Below are positions 8,299-17,341 of a stretch of DNA of 64,000 bases, in pieces. The DNA is from DATFVA01 sp963832715. GTDB lineage: Bacteria; Bacteroidota; Ignavibacteria; Ignavibacteriales; Ignavibacteriaceae. The notes beneath the pieces are model-generated. The model was not told the origin of the DNA. It worked only from the letters and a program-made list of their open reading frames with translations, and searched no databases. The position numbers were made by a program, and so were the translations under genes. The stretch's first letter is position 1; every line of letters starts with the position of its first letter. The DNA is taken from positions 244,072-308,071 of the forward strand of contig CAWHVB010000008.1 of NCBI GenBank assembly GCA_963832715.1, given 5' to 3'.

Positions 8299-9477
8299 GC
8301 TGTTCTGAGCCATCTCAAGTCCGGAAACTGCAACGCCGCCGGCATTGGCTGCTTTTGCGGGACCATAGAGGATTTTTTTATCGAGGAACAGCTTAACACC
8401 GTCTAATGTTGTCGGCATATTTGCACCCTCGGAAACAACATATACCCCGTTCTTCAGGAGGTTCTGTGCATCTTTCTCATTGATCTCATTCTGAGTAGCG
8501 CTCGGGAATGCAACCTGTGCTTTGTTATCCCACATAGGATTATGATCGGCATTGGGATCAAGATCAGTATAAACTGCACTCTTATATTTATCCGTGTATT
8601 CTTTGATCCTTCCGCGTCTTACATTTTTCAATTCCATAATAAACTCAAGTTTTTTATGGTCAATTCCTGCTTCATCATAAATAAACCCATTCGAATCAGA
8701 CAGGGTTACAGTTTTCGCACCGAGATCAAGAAGTTTTTCTACCGTATATTGTGCAACGTTTCCGCTTCCTGAAACAAGACAGGTTTTTCCTTCAAGCGAT
8801 TCACCCCTTGATGCAAGCATCTCTGCTGCAAAGTATACAGCACCGTAGCCTGTTGCCTCGGGACGGATTAAAGAACCGCCCCAGTTCAATCCTTTTCCTG
8901 TAAGTACGCCTGTGAACTCGTTCCTTAACTTTTTGTATTGACCGAAGAGAAATCCTATTTCTCTTCCGCCGACACCAATATCACCCGCAGGCACATCTGT
9001 ATTGGGTCCAATATGCCTGAAAAGTTCACTCATAAATGCCTGTGTGAATCTCATTATCTTCATATCACTCTTGCCTTTCGGATCGAAATCCGAACCCCCT
9101 TTGCCTCCGCCCATAGGCAGTGTGGTTAAACTGTTTTTAAATACCTGTTCAAAAGCGAGAAATTTCAGAATTCCCTGGTTCACCGACGGGTGGAATCTCA
9201 GGCCTCCTTTGTATGGTCCTATTGCGCTGTTCATTTCTATCCTGAAACCGCGGTTAATATGTACCTCTCCCTGCTCATCAACCCATGGCACCCTGAAGGT
9301 GATTATTCTTTCCGGTTCAATTATTCTCTCGAGGATTTTTGCTGCTCTGTATTCGGGGTGTCTGTCTAAAACAAGTGCTAAAGATTCAGCAACTTCTTCG
9401 ACGGCCTGGTGGAATTCCGGTTCGGCTGGATTTTTTGCTTTTACCTCAGCCATAAGGTTTTTGACGTACTCTGACAT
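8266..9477 (-). CDS. gdhA: NADP-type glutamate dehydrogenase GdhA, copy 1, frameshifted near the C-terminus
   Basis: This is a hexameric GdhA-family enzyme that aminates 2-oxoglutarate. As read it has 403 residues, against 446 in its intact neighbour. Motifs present are GPYKGGLRFHPSVN, LPMGGGKGGSDFDPKGKSD (catalytic Lys), NTDVPAGDIGVGGREIG (catalytic Asp) and VSGSGNVAQ (nucleotide loop). After AVSGLEMAQNSM the frame slips into TTSMDKRRS and stops; the missing ~45 residues lie in the next frame (8115-8298). If real, the lesion removes the last helices that pack against the catalytic cleft and probably inactivates the enzyme. A strong AGGAGG site precedes the ATG at 9477. It lies downstream of ATP-grasp copy 2 and upstream of copy 1. 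Confidence 0.88.
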   Translation of the reverse strand: MSEYVKNLMAEVKAKNPAEPEFHQAVEEVAESLALVLDRHPEYRAAKILERIIEPERIITFRVPWVDEQGEVHINRGFRIEMNSAIGPYKGGLRFHPSVNQGILKFLAFEQVFKNSLTTLPMGGGKGGSDFDPKGKSDMKIMRFTQAFMSELFRHIGPNTDVPAGDIGVGGREIGFLFGQYKKLRNEFTGVLTGKGLNWGGSLIRPEATGYGAVYFAAEMLASRGESLEGKTCLVSGSGNVAQYTVEKLLDLGAKTVTLSDSNGFIYDEAGIDHKKLEFIMELKNVRRGRIKEYTDKYKSAVYTDLDPNADHNPMWDNKAQVAFPSATQNEINEKDAQNLLKNGVYVVSEGANMPTTLDGVKLFLDKKILYGPAKAANAGGVAVSGLEMAQNSMTTSMDKRRS

Positions 9478-9577
9478 TTCTGCCTCCTGTGTGGTTGTAT
9501 TGTTAATTACACCAGCGTAAATCAGGAGTTCGCATTTTACGCATTTGAACGGTGAGTGAAAACTCTCCCCCGGGATA

Positions 9578-12559
9578 TCAGTTACCCGGTTTTAAAATAA
9601 TTCCTTTATTTTTACTCCCATTAATTTTTACAATAACAGGTTGATTAAATTTCAAATGTCTGGTGAATTCCAGTTCCTCGCAGGCTTTCTGATTTGAAAG
9701 CCATTCCCAGTCGATGAACCCGGAATCCACTGAAGAATTAACTGTAAAATATCCGACTTTAAAGGAGGTTATGTTCTGGAAGAAATGTGAACCCTGTGAA
9801 GGAGTCACATTGAAATCCTTAAAGCCTGATTCTACTATGGTTGAAGCGCCTGCTATCTGATCCCAGGTAACAGGAATGCCGAGCCAGTGGTCAAGACTTC
9901 CCCATCTGCCTACTCCAATCAGAAGGTACGGGGTTTTACTGTTCAGAAGTCTTGAATTTATCTGGCTCACTTCAAAGGCAACGTTTCTGCTTTTGGACCT
10001 ATCGTATTTATTTATGTCTACATAAACAATATCGTGAATATCGGTAATCGCACCGTTTCCTAAAACCTGGCTGCTCTGACAGAGGATTTTGTCTTTTGTA
10101 TCATGATCCACATCCAGTTCTTCGATTTCATGACTTATTACAAGAGGACGCATCTGCAGCAGGGCAAATTCTTTAGGCCGATCTTCAGGCACTTTCAGGT
10201 TTACTGCAAATTCTATTTCAATGGGAACTCCCATTCCCCAGGTTCCTATTTCAAGGATAAGATCGAGTATCTCCGGCAAAGGGAAGGCTTTGTGCTTAAG
10301 TATCGGGGCAAAGGTAACTACTCTTTTTCCGATACGGGAAATGCCGTCGTAAACAGCATCATTTTCAGGCGAGTAAGTTGAACCCACAAAATAGAGCGTC
10401 TGGTCTTCTTCTGCTACCGAGAGGTCAAACTTTTTAATGAACTGATCGGGAGACCATTCCTCAGCAGGGGATGCACTGCCGTTATACAGCAGCGAATAAA
10501 AATCCTGCTGTGCATTTCTTAATGTCTCTTTAGTTGAAAAGAACTGCATCATATGACGGGGATATTTGGGACAGAATCTCACTACATTTCCTCCGTCAAC
10601 TACGGTCTTGCCTAATCCTAAAGCAACCATTGCAATTCCGTCAGAAGATTTCTGCGGAGGCACTGGATAAAAATTATATGATTTGGCTACCCCGGCAAAA
10701 TCCGGGTAGAATCTTCCGTCTCTCCTTGCCCCAACAAGCCTTTGTATGATTACCGCCATCTTTTCCTCCTCAAGACGGTAATCCGTTGCCTTCATATAAT
10801 CTTTTGCCTTCTTGTAGAACGTCGATGCATATACACATTTTATGCAGTTCAGCAGCTCGGCAAGCCTTATAGCAGGATCGGGATGATTGTTCGGGATCAT
10901 ATAAGTTTCGTATACACCTGCAAAAGGCTGGAATTGGGAATCTTCCAGAAGACTTGAAGAACGTATCGCAAGCGGCTCTTTCATCACTTCAAGGAATTCC
11001 TGAAGTTTTTCCTGAAGCTCCTGCGGAAATTTTTCGGCTTCTATAAATCTTTTCGTGATCTCTGCATCATCAGTTGAATTCAAAGCAAATACGTCAAGCT
11101 GATTTTCAATCAGAAATTCATCAAAGTAATCGGTTGCGATTACAGCAGCTGAAGGAACGTTAAGTTCTACACCTTCAAACCTTTCCTTAATCTTGTTGTG
11201 GTTGATGAGAATATTAATGAATCCCAGACCTCTTGCTTTACCGCCGAGCGACCCTGTGCCGATCCTTGCAAAACTATTCTTGATATCGAAGGATTCTTTG
11301 CTGAATTCGGTTATAATTCCTTTCAGCCTGTATTCCTGGTAGCTCCTTAGAGATCTTAAGAGATGCTGCCTTAACTCATCAACTGATCTGAAATCTGAAA
11401 CTTTGCGGGGACGAAGTTTGTGGGCCAGCCAGAACTCGGTTCTTGCTTTCAGCCATTTTGAAAAATGATTTCTCTCTGCGTGGAACATCAGGCTTTCATC
11501 AGGGATCTTCCTGATAAATTCCTCAAGAGCCTTCATATTTGTAGCTCTTCCTACTTCTGAACCGTCAGGCAGCTGGAAGACAAAATCACCGAAACCAAAA
11601 TTGTTCATCATAAAATCACGCAGTTCGTGCAGCAGACGGGGAGAGCCTTTCTGTATAAAGTTTGCTCCCGCGGAGTAAGCCTTCACCGCAAAATCGGCAT
11701 TGCTCGACTGAAGCATAATCGGGATGTCCTTCTGCCGGCTTTTTACTTCACGCGTAAATTTTATTCCTGCTTCGGGATCCCTTTCTCCATGATGCCTGAA
11801 ATTGCTGTCGGTAATAATACCGAGTATTGATTCCTCGTACTTTTCAAAATATTCCCACGCCTCTTCATACGTGGTGCTGAGAAGGATCTTCGGCCTTGCT
11901 CTCATCCTTAAAAACTTATGGGTCAGGTTCACACCCTCAAGGATCAGTCTCTGCGACTGGTTAAAAATCTCTGTGTAAATAAGCGGGAGGTATGACGAAT
12001 AAAATTTAACATTGTCTTCGACGAGAATGATCACCTGTACGCCTACAGCCGCAACATCTCCTTCTACGTTCATTCTGTCTTCTGCATATTTAATTATCCC
12101 AAGCAGAAGTCTGTAATCTCCCTGCCAGATAAATATTCTGTCGAATACCGACGTTTCGTGCCGGGAAATCAGCTCTTTTCTCTCCTTGTTATCGTATGCA
12201 AGTAGTATCATAGGCGCCTTTATGCCCGCTGCCTTCATCTTATTTGCGAAGGTGACTACATGCATATCTTCGATGTGGAGGGTTGTGATAATCAGGTCGA
12301 ACTGGTTTTCCGCTTTTATAAGTTCAAGGGCTTCTTCACCTGATGTAACGTGCGTAATTTCGGGAGCCTGGCTGAGGTTGAGGTTCTGGTATTCCTGCCT
12401 GATAAGTTCGTATAGTCTTCCGTCTTCTTCAAAGAGGTAGAAATCGTAAAAACTTGAGACGAGTAAAATTTCACGGATCTTATACCGCATCAGTTTCTGG
12501 AATCGCTTGAGGCGGTTGGCAAAGATATCTTCTAAGTGAAACGCTTGGATTTTACTCAT
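9578..12559 (-). CDS. Receiver-like / PEP-synthase ATP-grasp fusion protein, copy 2
   Basis: This 993-residue paralogue of the protein at 4983-7985 has the same order. A degenerate receiver comes first (DLIITTLHIEDM, no phosphoacceptor), then a second receiver with an acidic pair (VEDN), a candidate Asp in GIITDSNF and the Lys in IQKGSP. The PPDK/PEP synthase ATP-grasp domain follows (GTGSLGGKARGLGF, AIRSSSLLEDSQFQPFAGVY, FALLQMRPLVI) with the same C-terminal block (LLIGVGRWGSLDHWLGIP; PSQGSHFFQNITSF). The His swivel and PEP-binding barrel are absent. It starts at the ATG at 12559, 58 bp after gdhA copy 2, without a strong ribosome site. Function is inferred only: a receiver-gated ATP-dependent enzyme or regulator linked to glutamate metabolism. 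Confidence 0.8.
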   Translation of the reverse strand: MSKIQAFHLEDIFANRLKRFQKLMRYKIREILLVSSFYDFYLFEEDGRLYELIRQEYQNLNLSQAPEITHVTSGEEALELIKAENQFDLIITTLHIEDMHVVTFANKMKAAGIKAPMILLAYDNKERKELISRHETSVFDRIFIWQGDYRLLLGIIKYAEDRMNVEGDVAAVGVQVIILVEDNVKFYSSYLPLIYTEIFNQSQRLILEGVNLTHKFLRMRARPKILLSTTYEEAWEYFEKYEESILGIITDSNFRHHGERDPEAGIKFTREVKSRQKDIPIMLQSSNADFAVKAYSAGANFIQKGSPRLLHELRDFMMNNFGFGDFVFQLPDGSEVGRATNMKALEEFIRKIPDESLMFHAERNHFSKWLKARTEFWLAHKLRPRKVSDFRSVDELRQHLLRSLRSYQEYRLKGIITEFSKESFDIKNSFARIGTGSLGGKARGLGFINILINHNKIKERFEGVELNVPSAAVIATDYFDEFLIENQLDVFALNSTDDAEITKRFIEAEKFPQELQEKLQEFLEVMKEPLAIRSSSLLEDSQFQPFAGVYETYMIPNNHPDPAIRLAELLNCIKCVYASTFYKKAKDYMKATDYRLEEEKMAVIIQRLVGARRDGRFYPDFAGVAKSYNFYPVPPQKSSDGIAMVALGLGKTVVDGGNVVRFCPKYPRHMMQFFSTKETLRNAQQDFYSLLYNGSASPAEEWSPDQFIKKFDLSVAEEDQTLYFVGSTYSPENDAVYDGISRIGKRVVTFAPILKHKAFPLPEILDLILEIGTWGMGVPIEIEFAVNLKVPEDRPKEFALLQMRPLVISHEIEELDVDHDTKDKILCQSSQVLGNGAITDIHDIVYVDINKYDRSKSRNVAFEVSQINSRLLNSKTPYLLIGVGRWGSLDHWLGIPVTWDQIAGASTIVESGFKDFNVTPSQGSHFFQNITSFKVGYFTVNSSVDSGFIDWEWLSNQKACEELEFTRHLKFNQPVIVKINGSKNKGIILKPGN

Positions 12560-12571
12560 TTAAAATATTCT

Positions 12572-12596
12572 GGCTGCCCGGTTAAACCGGACAGCC
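12572..12596 (-). terminator. Hairpin between gdhA copy 2 and the ATP-grasp gene
   Basis: A 10-bp GC-rich stem with one mismatch (12572-12581 with 12587-12596) and a TTAAA loop lies 21 bp after the gdhA stop and 12 bp before the next start codon. It may act as an attenuating or stabilising hairpin rather than a full terminator. Its position matches that of the hairpin at 8057-8082. Confidence 0.5.
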
Positions 12597-12617
12597 GTTA
12601 AATATAAATCGCTTTGT

Positions 12618-13958
12618 TTATACTAAGCCCTGGTCAAGCATTGCATCAGCAACTTTCAGGAATCCTGCAATGTTTGCTCCGTTAACATAGTTTCCTTTTG
12701 TACCAAATCTTTCAGCTGTCTGTACACAGGTATCGTGAATATTCTTCATAATCATTTGTAAGCGTGAATCAACTTCTTCCTTCGGCCATGGAAGACGCAT
12801 ACTGTTCTGCGACATCTCAAGACCTGAGGTTGCAACTCCGCCTGCATTGGAAGCTTTTCCGGGTGAAAACAATATTTTCGCATCCCTGAATACTTTATAA
12901 GCTTCAATGGTTGTAGGCATATTTGCACCTTCGCATACGCATACGCATCCATTCTTCAGCAATTCCTTTGCGTCTTCTTCAAATATTTCATTCTGTGTTG
13001 CACAGGGCATTGCTACATCTACTTTAACGCTCCAGGGTCTTTTGCCTTCGTGGAACTCTGCTTTGAATTTCTTCGCATAATCAATAACCCTGTCGTTTGC
13101 GCTTGCACGCATCTCAAGCATGTAGTCTATCTTTTCACCGGTAATACCGTCTTTGTCGTAAATGAAGCCGTCAGGTCCTGAAAGAGTAACAACTTTACCG
13201 CCGAGCTGATCGATCTTCTGTACAGCGCCCCAGGCAACGTTGCCGAATCCTGATACACCAAATACTTTTCCTTCAATGTCCATTCCTATTGTCTTCAGCA
13301 TTTCGTGAGCAAAATAAACTGCTCCGTAACCTGTAGCTTCAGGACGGATAAGTGAACCGCCCCAGTTCAATCCTTTTCCTGTCAGTACGCCTGTGAATTC
13401 ATTTCTTAATCTTTTGTATTGTCCGAATAAGAATCCTATCTCTCTGCCGCCTACACCTATATCGCCTGCGGGTACATCTGTATTGGGACCGATATGCCTG
13501 TAAAGTTCTGTCATAAAACTCTGGCAGAATCTCATTACTTCATTATCGCTTTTGCCTTTAGGATCAAAATCGGAGCCGCCTTTGCCGCCGCCCATAGGCA
13601 GAGTGGTAAGACTGTTTTTGAATACTTGTTCGAATGCTAAAAATTTAAGGATGCCCATATTTACCGAAGGGTGAAAACGCAGTCCTCCTTTGTAAGGACC
13701 AATAGCGCTGTTCATTTCTATTCTGAATCCGCGGTTAATATGTATTTCGCCCTGATCATCCATCCACGGTACGCGGAATATAATTACTCTCTCGGGTTCT
13801 GTCATTCTTTCGAGAATTCTACCTGATTTGTATTCCGGGTGTCTTTCCAGTACTAAATCCAGAGAATCAAATACTTCTTCAACTGCCTGATGAAATTCAG
13901 GCTCACTGGGATTAAGTGCCTTAACTTTTGTAAGTACACTTTGAGCATATTCAGTCAT
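12618..13958 (-). CDS. gdhA: NADP-type glutamate dehydrogenase GdhA, copy 2 (intact)
   Basis: This 446-residue GdhA-family protein has the family's usual length. It catalyses reductive amination of 2-oxoglutarate to glutamate, as a hexamer in the cytoplasm. Motifs are GPYKGGLRFHPSVN, PMGGGKGGSDFDPKGKSD (catalytic Lys), TDVPAGDIGVGGREIG (catalytic Asp), VSGFGNVAWGA (nucleotide loop), NAGGVATSGLEMSQNS and an intact C-terminus GFLKVADAMLDQG. An AAAGGAAAG site precedes the ATG. It is the first gene of the minus-strand run and its upstream region (13959-14191) probably holds the promoter. It is closely similar to copy 1 at 8266-9477. Confidence 0.95.
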   Translation of the reverse strand: MTEYAQSVLTKVKALNPSEPEFHQAVEEVFDSLDLVLERHPEYKSGRILERMTEPERVIIFRVPWMDDQGEIHINRGFRIEMNSAIGPYKGGLRFHPSVNMGILKFLAFEQVFKNSLTTLPMGGGKGGSDFDPKGKSDNEVMRFCQSFMTELYRHIGPNTDVPAGDIGVGGREIGFLFGQYKRLRNEFTGVLTGKGLNWGGSLIRPEATGYGAVYFAHEMLKTIGMDIEGKVFGVSGFGNVAWGAVQKIDQLGGKVVTLSGPDGFIYDKDGITGEKIDYMLEMRASANDRVIDYAKKFKAEFHEGKRPWSVKVDVAMPCATQNEIFEEDAKELLKNGCVCVCEGANMPTTIEAYKVFRDAKILFSPGKASNAGGVATSGLEMSQNSMRLPWPKEEVDSRLQMIMKNIHDTCVQTAERFGTKGNYVNGANIAGFLKVADAMLDQGLV

Positions 13959-14191
13959 GACTTTCCTTTTGTATTAAAATTTGAGATTAGCTCCCATAAG
14001 GAGATATGTTTGACAAACATTTGTTTCTATAAAAACGTGCATAATTTATAAAATTAACACAGGAAAAATTACCAATCTTTTTAATTAAAAACTCAGTAAT
14101 TAATCGAAATTCTTATTTTCTTGCTTGCGTGCATTGTTGTTAATAAGTTTAGGGGGTATCTTTTTTCGAGTATAAAAATTTAGGTATTATA

Positions 14192-15382
14192 ATGAACAAA
14201 GAAATATTAAAAGAAAAAATTGATCAGGCAGTTAATATTTTAAATGAAAAAGAAATTGATATGTGGCTGATCTTTGTGAGGGAAAGCTCTACAATCCACG
14301 ATCCAAGCCTTGATATGGTGGTCAGCGGAAACTGGACCTGGCAGTCGGCTTTTATCGTTAACCGGGATGGTGAAACGGCCGCTATAGTCGGATCACTGGA
14401 AGAGGATAATATTAAACGGGTCGGGACTTTCCAGAATATTATAACCTACATTAAATCGGTCCGGGAACCTTTGAACGAATACCTTAAAAAGAAGAATCCG
14501 GCTAAAATTGCTATAAATTATTCAAAGAATTCAGTTCTGGCTGACGGAATCACTCACGGGATGTATAATATCCTCCGCGAACATCTTTCAGGCAGCGGTT
14601 TTGAGAATAAGCTTGTAAGTTCCGAGGAAATAATATCAGCCCTGCGCGGAAGGAAATCTCCTACTGAGTTATCAATTATGAAGGAAGCGATAAAAGAGAC
14701 TCTTAAAATTTTCGATGAAACCGGTAAGTTTATAAAACCCGGCGTTACTGAAGCAGAGATCGCAGATTTTATGAAGCAGAAGGTTAAAGAAAGAGGATAT
14801 GGACTTGCCTGGGAGGAGGATCACTGCCCGGCAGTATTTACAGGTCCTGAGGCAGGAGGCGCTCACTCGGGTCCTACAGAAAATAAGGTTCAGAAAGGCC
14901 ATATCGTTAACATAGACTTCGGTATAGAATATAAAGGCTACTGCTCAGATCTGCAGAGAATGTGGTATGTGATGAAGGATGATGAGACAAAACCCCCCGC
15001 AGAAGTGCAGAAGGGATTTGAAATTATCAGGGATGCTATTCAGAAAGTTGCTGATCAGCTGAAACCCGGTGTTGCAGGCTGCGATATGGACGACATTGCA
15101 CGTAATTATATTACGGATAAAGGTTATGAGGAATACCCCCACGGACTGGGTCACCAGGTCGGGAGAAATGTCCACGACGGCGGCGCAGGATTATTCCCGA
15201 GATGGGAACGCTATGGCGACACTCCTTTTATGAAAGTCGAAGAAGGTCAGATCTTTACGATAGAACCGCGTCTTCCTGTAAAAAATTATGGGACCTCTAC
15301 ACTCGAAGAAGAAGTTGTAGTTACGAAAAATGGCTGTGAGTTTATCTCTCCGCCGCAGAAGGAATTAATGCTTATTAAATAA
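14192..15382 (+). CDS. M24-family aminopeptidase (Xaa-Pro peptidase-like)
   Basis: This is a 396-residue dinuclear-metal peptidase of the pita-bread fold, which removes N-terminal residues, typically before proline. The N-terminal creatinase-like domain spans ~1-150. The catalytic domain shows all five expected metal ligands: Asp in NIDFGIEY, Asp in YCSDLQRMW, His in HGLGHQVGRNVH, Glu in TIEPRL and Glu in LEEEVVV. There is no signal peptide, so it is cytoplasmic. It stands alone and divergent from gdhA copy 2. The exact substrate is not visible from sequence. Confidence 0.88.
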   Translation: MNKEILKEKIDQAVNILNEKEIDMWLIFVRESSTIHDPSLDMVVSGNWTWQSAFIVNRDGETAAIVGSLEEDNIKRVGTFQNIITYIKSVREPLNEYLKKKNPAKIAINYSKNSVLADGITHGMYNILREHLSGSGFENKLVSSEEIISALRGRKSPTELSIMKEAIKETLKIFDETGKFIKPGVTEAEIADFMKQKVKERGYGLAWEEDHCPAVFTGPEAGGAHSGPTENKVQKGHIVNIDFGIEYKGYCSDLQRMWYVMKDDETKPPAEVQKGFEIIRDAIQKVADQLKPGVAGCDMDDIARNYITDKGYEEYPHGLGHQVGRNVHDGGAGLFPRWERYGDTPFMKVEEGQIFTIEPRLPVKNYGTSTLEEEVVVTKNGCEFISPPQKELMLIK

Positions 15383-16077
15383 AGTATTAATTAAAAGAGA
15401 GGCTGCGTAAATATTATCTTACAATCGTAACGGTCATCGGGTTTTTCCAATAAAGCGATAGCGGAATGAGAAAAGTATCGAGATGACCGGCAAAGAGAGA
15501 AGATAAGAAAATAAGAAGATGAGAAGCCGGGGATAAACTTTAATGTGCCGCTGCTCTGCAGCCTACAGACATTCAGGGTAACATTATGAACCCTGTTCTC
15601 TGGCAGCAAGGACCAACAGAAGGTAAGGAGTTGATCCCCGTTTTCATTTTATTCACAATTATGCTAAATTTGAGCAAAAATTAAACTGTCTGTGGGGATC
15701 TTTCAGTCTGAAATTACTTAAACTCTTCCGGCCATCAAACGGCCATCTTTCGGCCATCAAACGGCCTCCAACTACGGGATAACTCCGTTGATATACCGTC
15801 CCTCCCGTAACCATCGAGTGACAGATTAAAGGTCTCAGAAGATCCGCGGCCCTCACCACCTCGTCCTAACGCAGCCCCAGCTTTCCATCTATCTATGACA
15901 CGTAAATGCCCGCCGAAGCCCCCATGCAATGCAAATCACTTATTTTAAAATTTCAACTGTTAATTATCATAATTATTTATATCTTCCTCCTCAAGCTTTG
16001 TTTAACAAAATCAACATCAATTCGCCCTGAACAAGGGGCGATTGTATGCATTTCTAATTATCACAGGAGAAGTATAT
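15383..16077. other. Gene-free stretch of ~695 bp with a short direct repeat
   Basis: No reading frame here looks like a gene. A purine-rich AGAAGATGAG-like stretch lies around 15498-15530. A 16-bp direct repeat (CGGCCATCAAACGGCC) occurs at 15729-15744 and 15751-15766, spaced 22 bp start to start. Each copy carries a GGCC on both sides of ATCAAAC. The last part is AT-rich and probably contains the promoter of the next gene. Confidence 0.5.
15729..15766. repeat. Two copies of a 16-bp direct repeat
   Basis: CGGCCATCAAACGGCC is present at 15729-15744 and again at 15751-15766, separated by ATCTTT. It lies mid-way in a gene-free region upstream of a T9SS cargo gene. It could be a protein-binding site or a chance duplication; no function can be assigned. 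Confidence 0.6.
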
Positions 16078-17169
16078 ATGAAAAAATTCGGTTCACTACT
16101 TTTTTGTTTCGTCTTATTTGCGGGGATGAACATATCAGCCCAGATCACAATTACGGCTTCCAACCTTCAGGCATTCGTCGGTCTCGGGAACACTCTTGAA
16201 GCTGGTAATGATACTACAGCTACTTCTGTAAATATAGGGATGACCGGCGCAACTTCGTGGGACTTCAGCAGTCTGTCTGCAGATTTTCAGACTACTTTCA
16301 CCAGCGTAGCTCCTTCTGGTACTCCTTTCGCCGGGATGTTTCCTTCTGCTACAGCTTGTTTTAGCGGCGTGACAAACATAATGGGTTATGAACTCAACAG
16401 CTGGGAATATTTAGGAGTCAACAACGCATTAATGTTTTATGGGACAGCTGCACAGGGAACGATAAGCGGATTTCAGGTCGCCAATATCGTTACTAATAAT
16501 CCGGCCTATAAACCTGTTGTAGTGCCGATGACGATGGGAACTAACTGGACGCAGGATTATGTTGAAACAGATTCAACTGATATTGGCGGTTTTTCTTCAA
16601 CTGTTACTGTTACAAATATTCATACCGATAATATGGTTGATGCTTACGGAACTATGACTTTGCCCGGAGGCGGCACTGTTCAGGCACTCCGCTTAAGATC
16701 AGATACGCGTCAGATAATCCAAACCGCCGATGGTAACAGCTATTCACGAAACATTTCATATCTCTTTATTACAAACAGCGGAACCCAGGTTACGGTTGAA
16801 GCTGCTGATACAACTTCTCCAAATACCGGAGTGATACCTGTGAATGGTATATCGTTTATAACCTCCGGAGTAACAGGAGTAGAGCAGGCTGATAATACAA
16901 TTCCGGAAAACTTCAGCCTCCAGCAGAATTATCCGAATCCTTTCAACCCAACTACCCAGATAAATTATTCTATCCCATCAACTCAGAATGTTACTCTGAA
17001 AGTATATGATGAGCTTGGTAAAGAAGTCGCAACGCTTGTCAATAAAGATCAGGCTGCAGGCAATTATACAGTTGACTTTAACGCTTCAAATCTTGCCAGC
17101 GGTGTATATTTCTATAGAATACAGGCCGGAGACTTTGTTCAAATGAAGAAAATGATCCTGATGAAGTAA
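16078..17169 (+). CDS. Secreted protein with T9SS C-terminal sorting domain
   Basis: A 363-residue exported protein. The start at 16078 has an AGGAGA site and gives a clean signal peptide (KKFGSLLFCFVLFAGMNISA, then Q). The body (~25-270) is beta-rich with many Thr/Ser and no recognised enzyme motif. Residues ~280-363 are the T9SS type A sorting domain: LQQNYPNPFNPTTQINYSIP, LKVYDELGKEVATLV, SGVYFYRIQAGDF and a final KKMILMK. The protein should cross the inner membrane by Sec and then be exported and anchored by T9SS. A terminator follows at 17194. Confidence 0.85.
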   Translation: MKKFGSLLFCFVLFAGMNISAQITITASNLQAFVGLGNTLEAGNDTTATSVNIGMTGATSWDFSSLSADFQTTFTSVAPSGTPFAGMFPSATACFSGVTNIMGYELNSWEYLGVNNALMFYGTAAQGTISGFQVANIVTNNPAYKPVVVPMTMGTNWTQDYVETDSTDIGGFSSTVTVTNIHTDNMVDAYGTMTLPGGGTVQALRLRSDTRQIIQTADGNSYSRNISYLFITNSGTQVTVEAADTTSPNTGVIPVNGISFITSGVTGVEQADNTIPENFSLQQNYPNPFNPTTQINYSIPSTQNVTLKVYDELGKEVATLVNKDQAAGNYTVDFNASNLASGVYFYRIQAGDFVQMKKMILMK

Positions 17170-17193
17170 AAAGCATACATTTAATTCCTTAAC

Positions 17194-17221
17194 AGCCCCG
17201 GTAATTAAATCTGCCGGGGCT
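17194..17221 (+). terminator. Rho-independent terminator after the T9SS cargo gene
   Basis: An 8-bp stem AGCCCCGG / CCGGGGCT (17194-17201 with 17214-17221) with a 12-base loop is followed by a short T-run. It lies 25 bp after the stop codon at 17169. Confidence 0.75.
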
Positions 17222-17341
17222 TTATGTAGAAGGTCATTACCCGGAGCTGGAATAAAAAAGAGTCGGCGAATTTGAAATGTTGCTTCTATGATGACGGGGT
17301 GGTAAATTATATACCAGGCCAAATAACTATAGGAGGGGAGA

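Noticed and set aside
8285..8300. Programmed frameshift in gdhA copy 1
   Set aside because: No slippery heptamer or downstream structure is seen, and the intact paralogue needs no shift.
4983..12559. Assigning ppsA (PEP synthase) to the two ATP-grasp proteins
   Set aside because: The phosphohistidine and PEP-binding domains needed for that reaction are absent.
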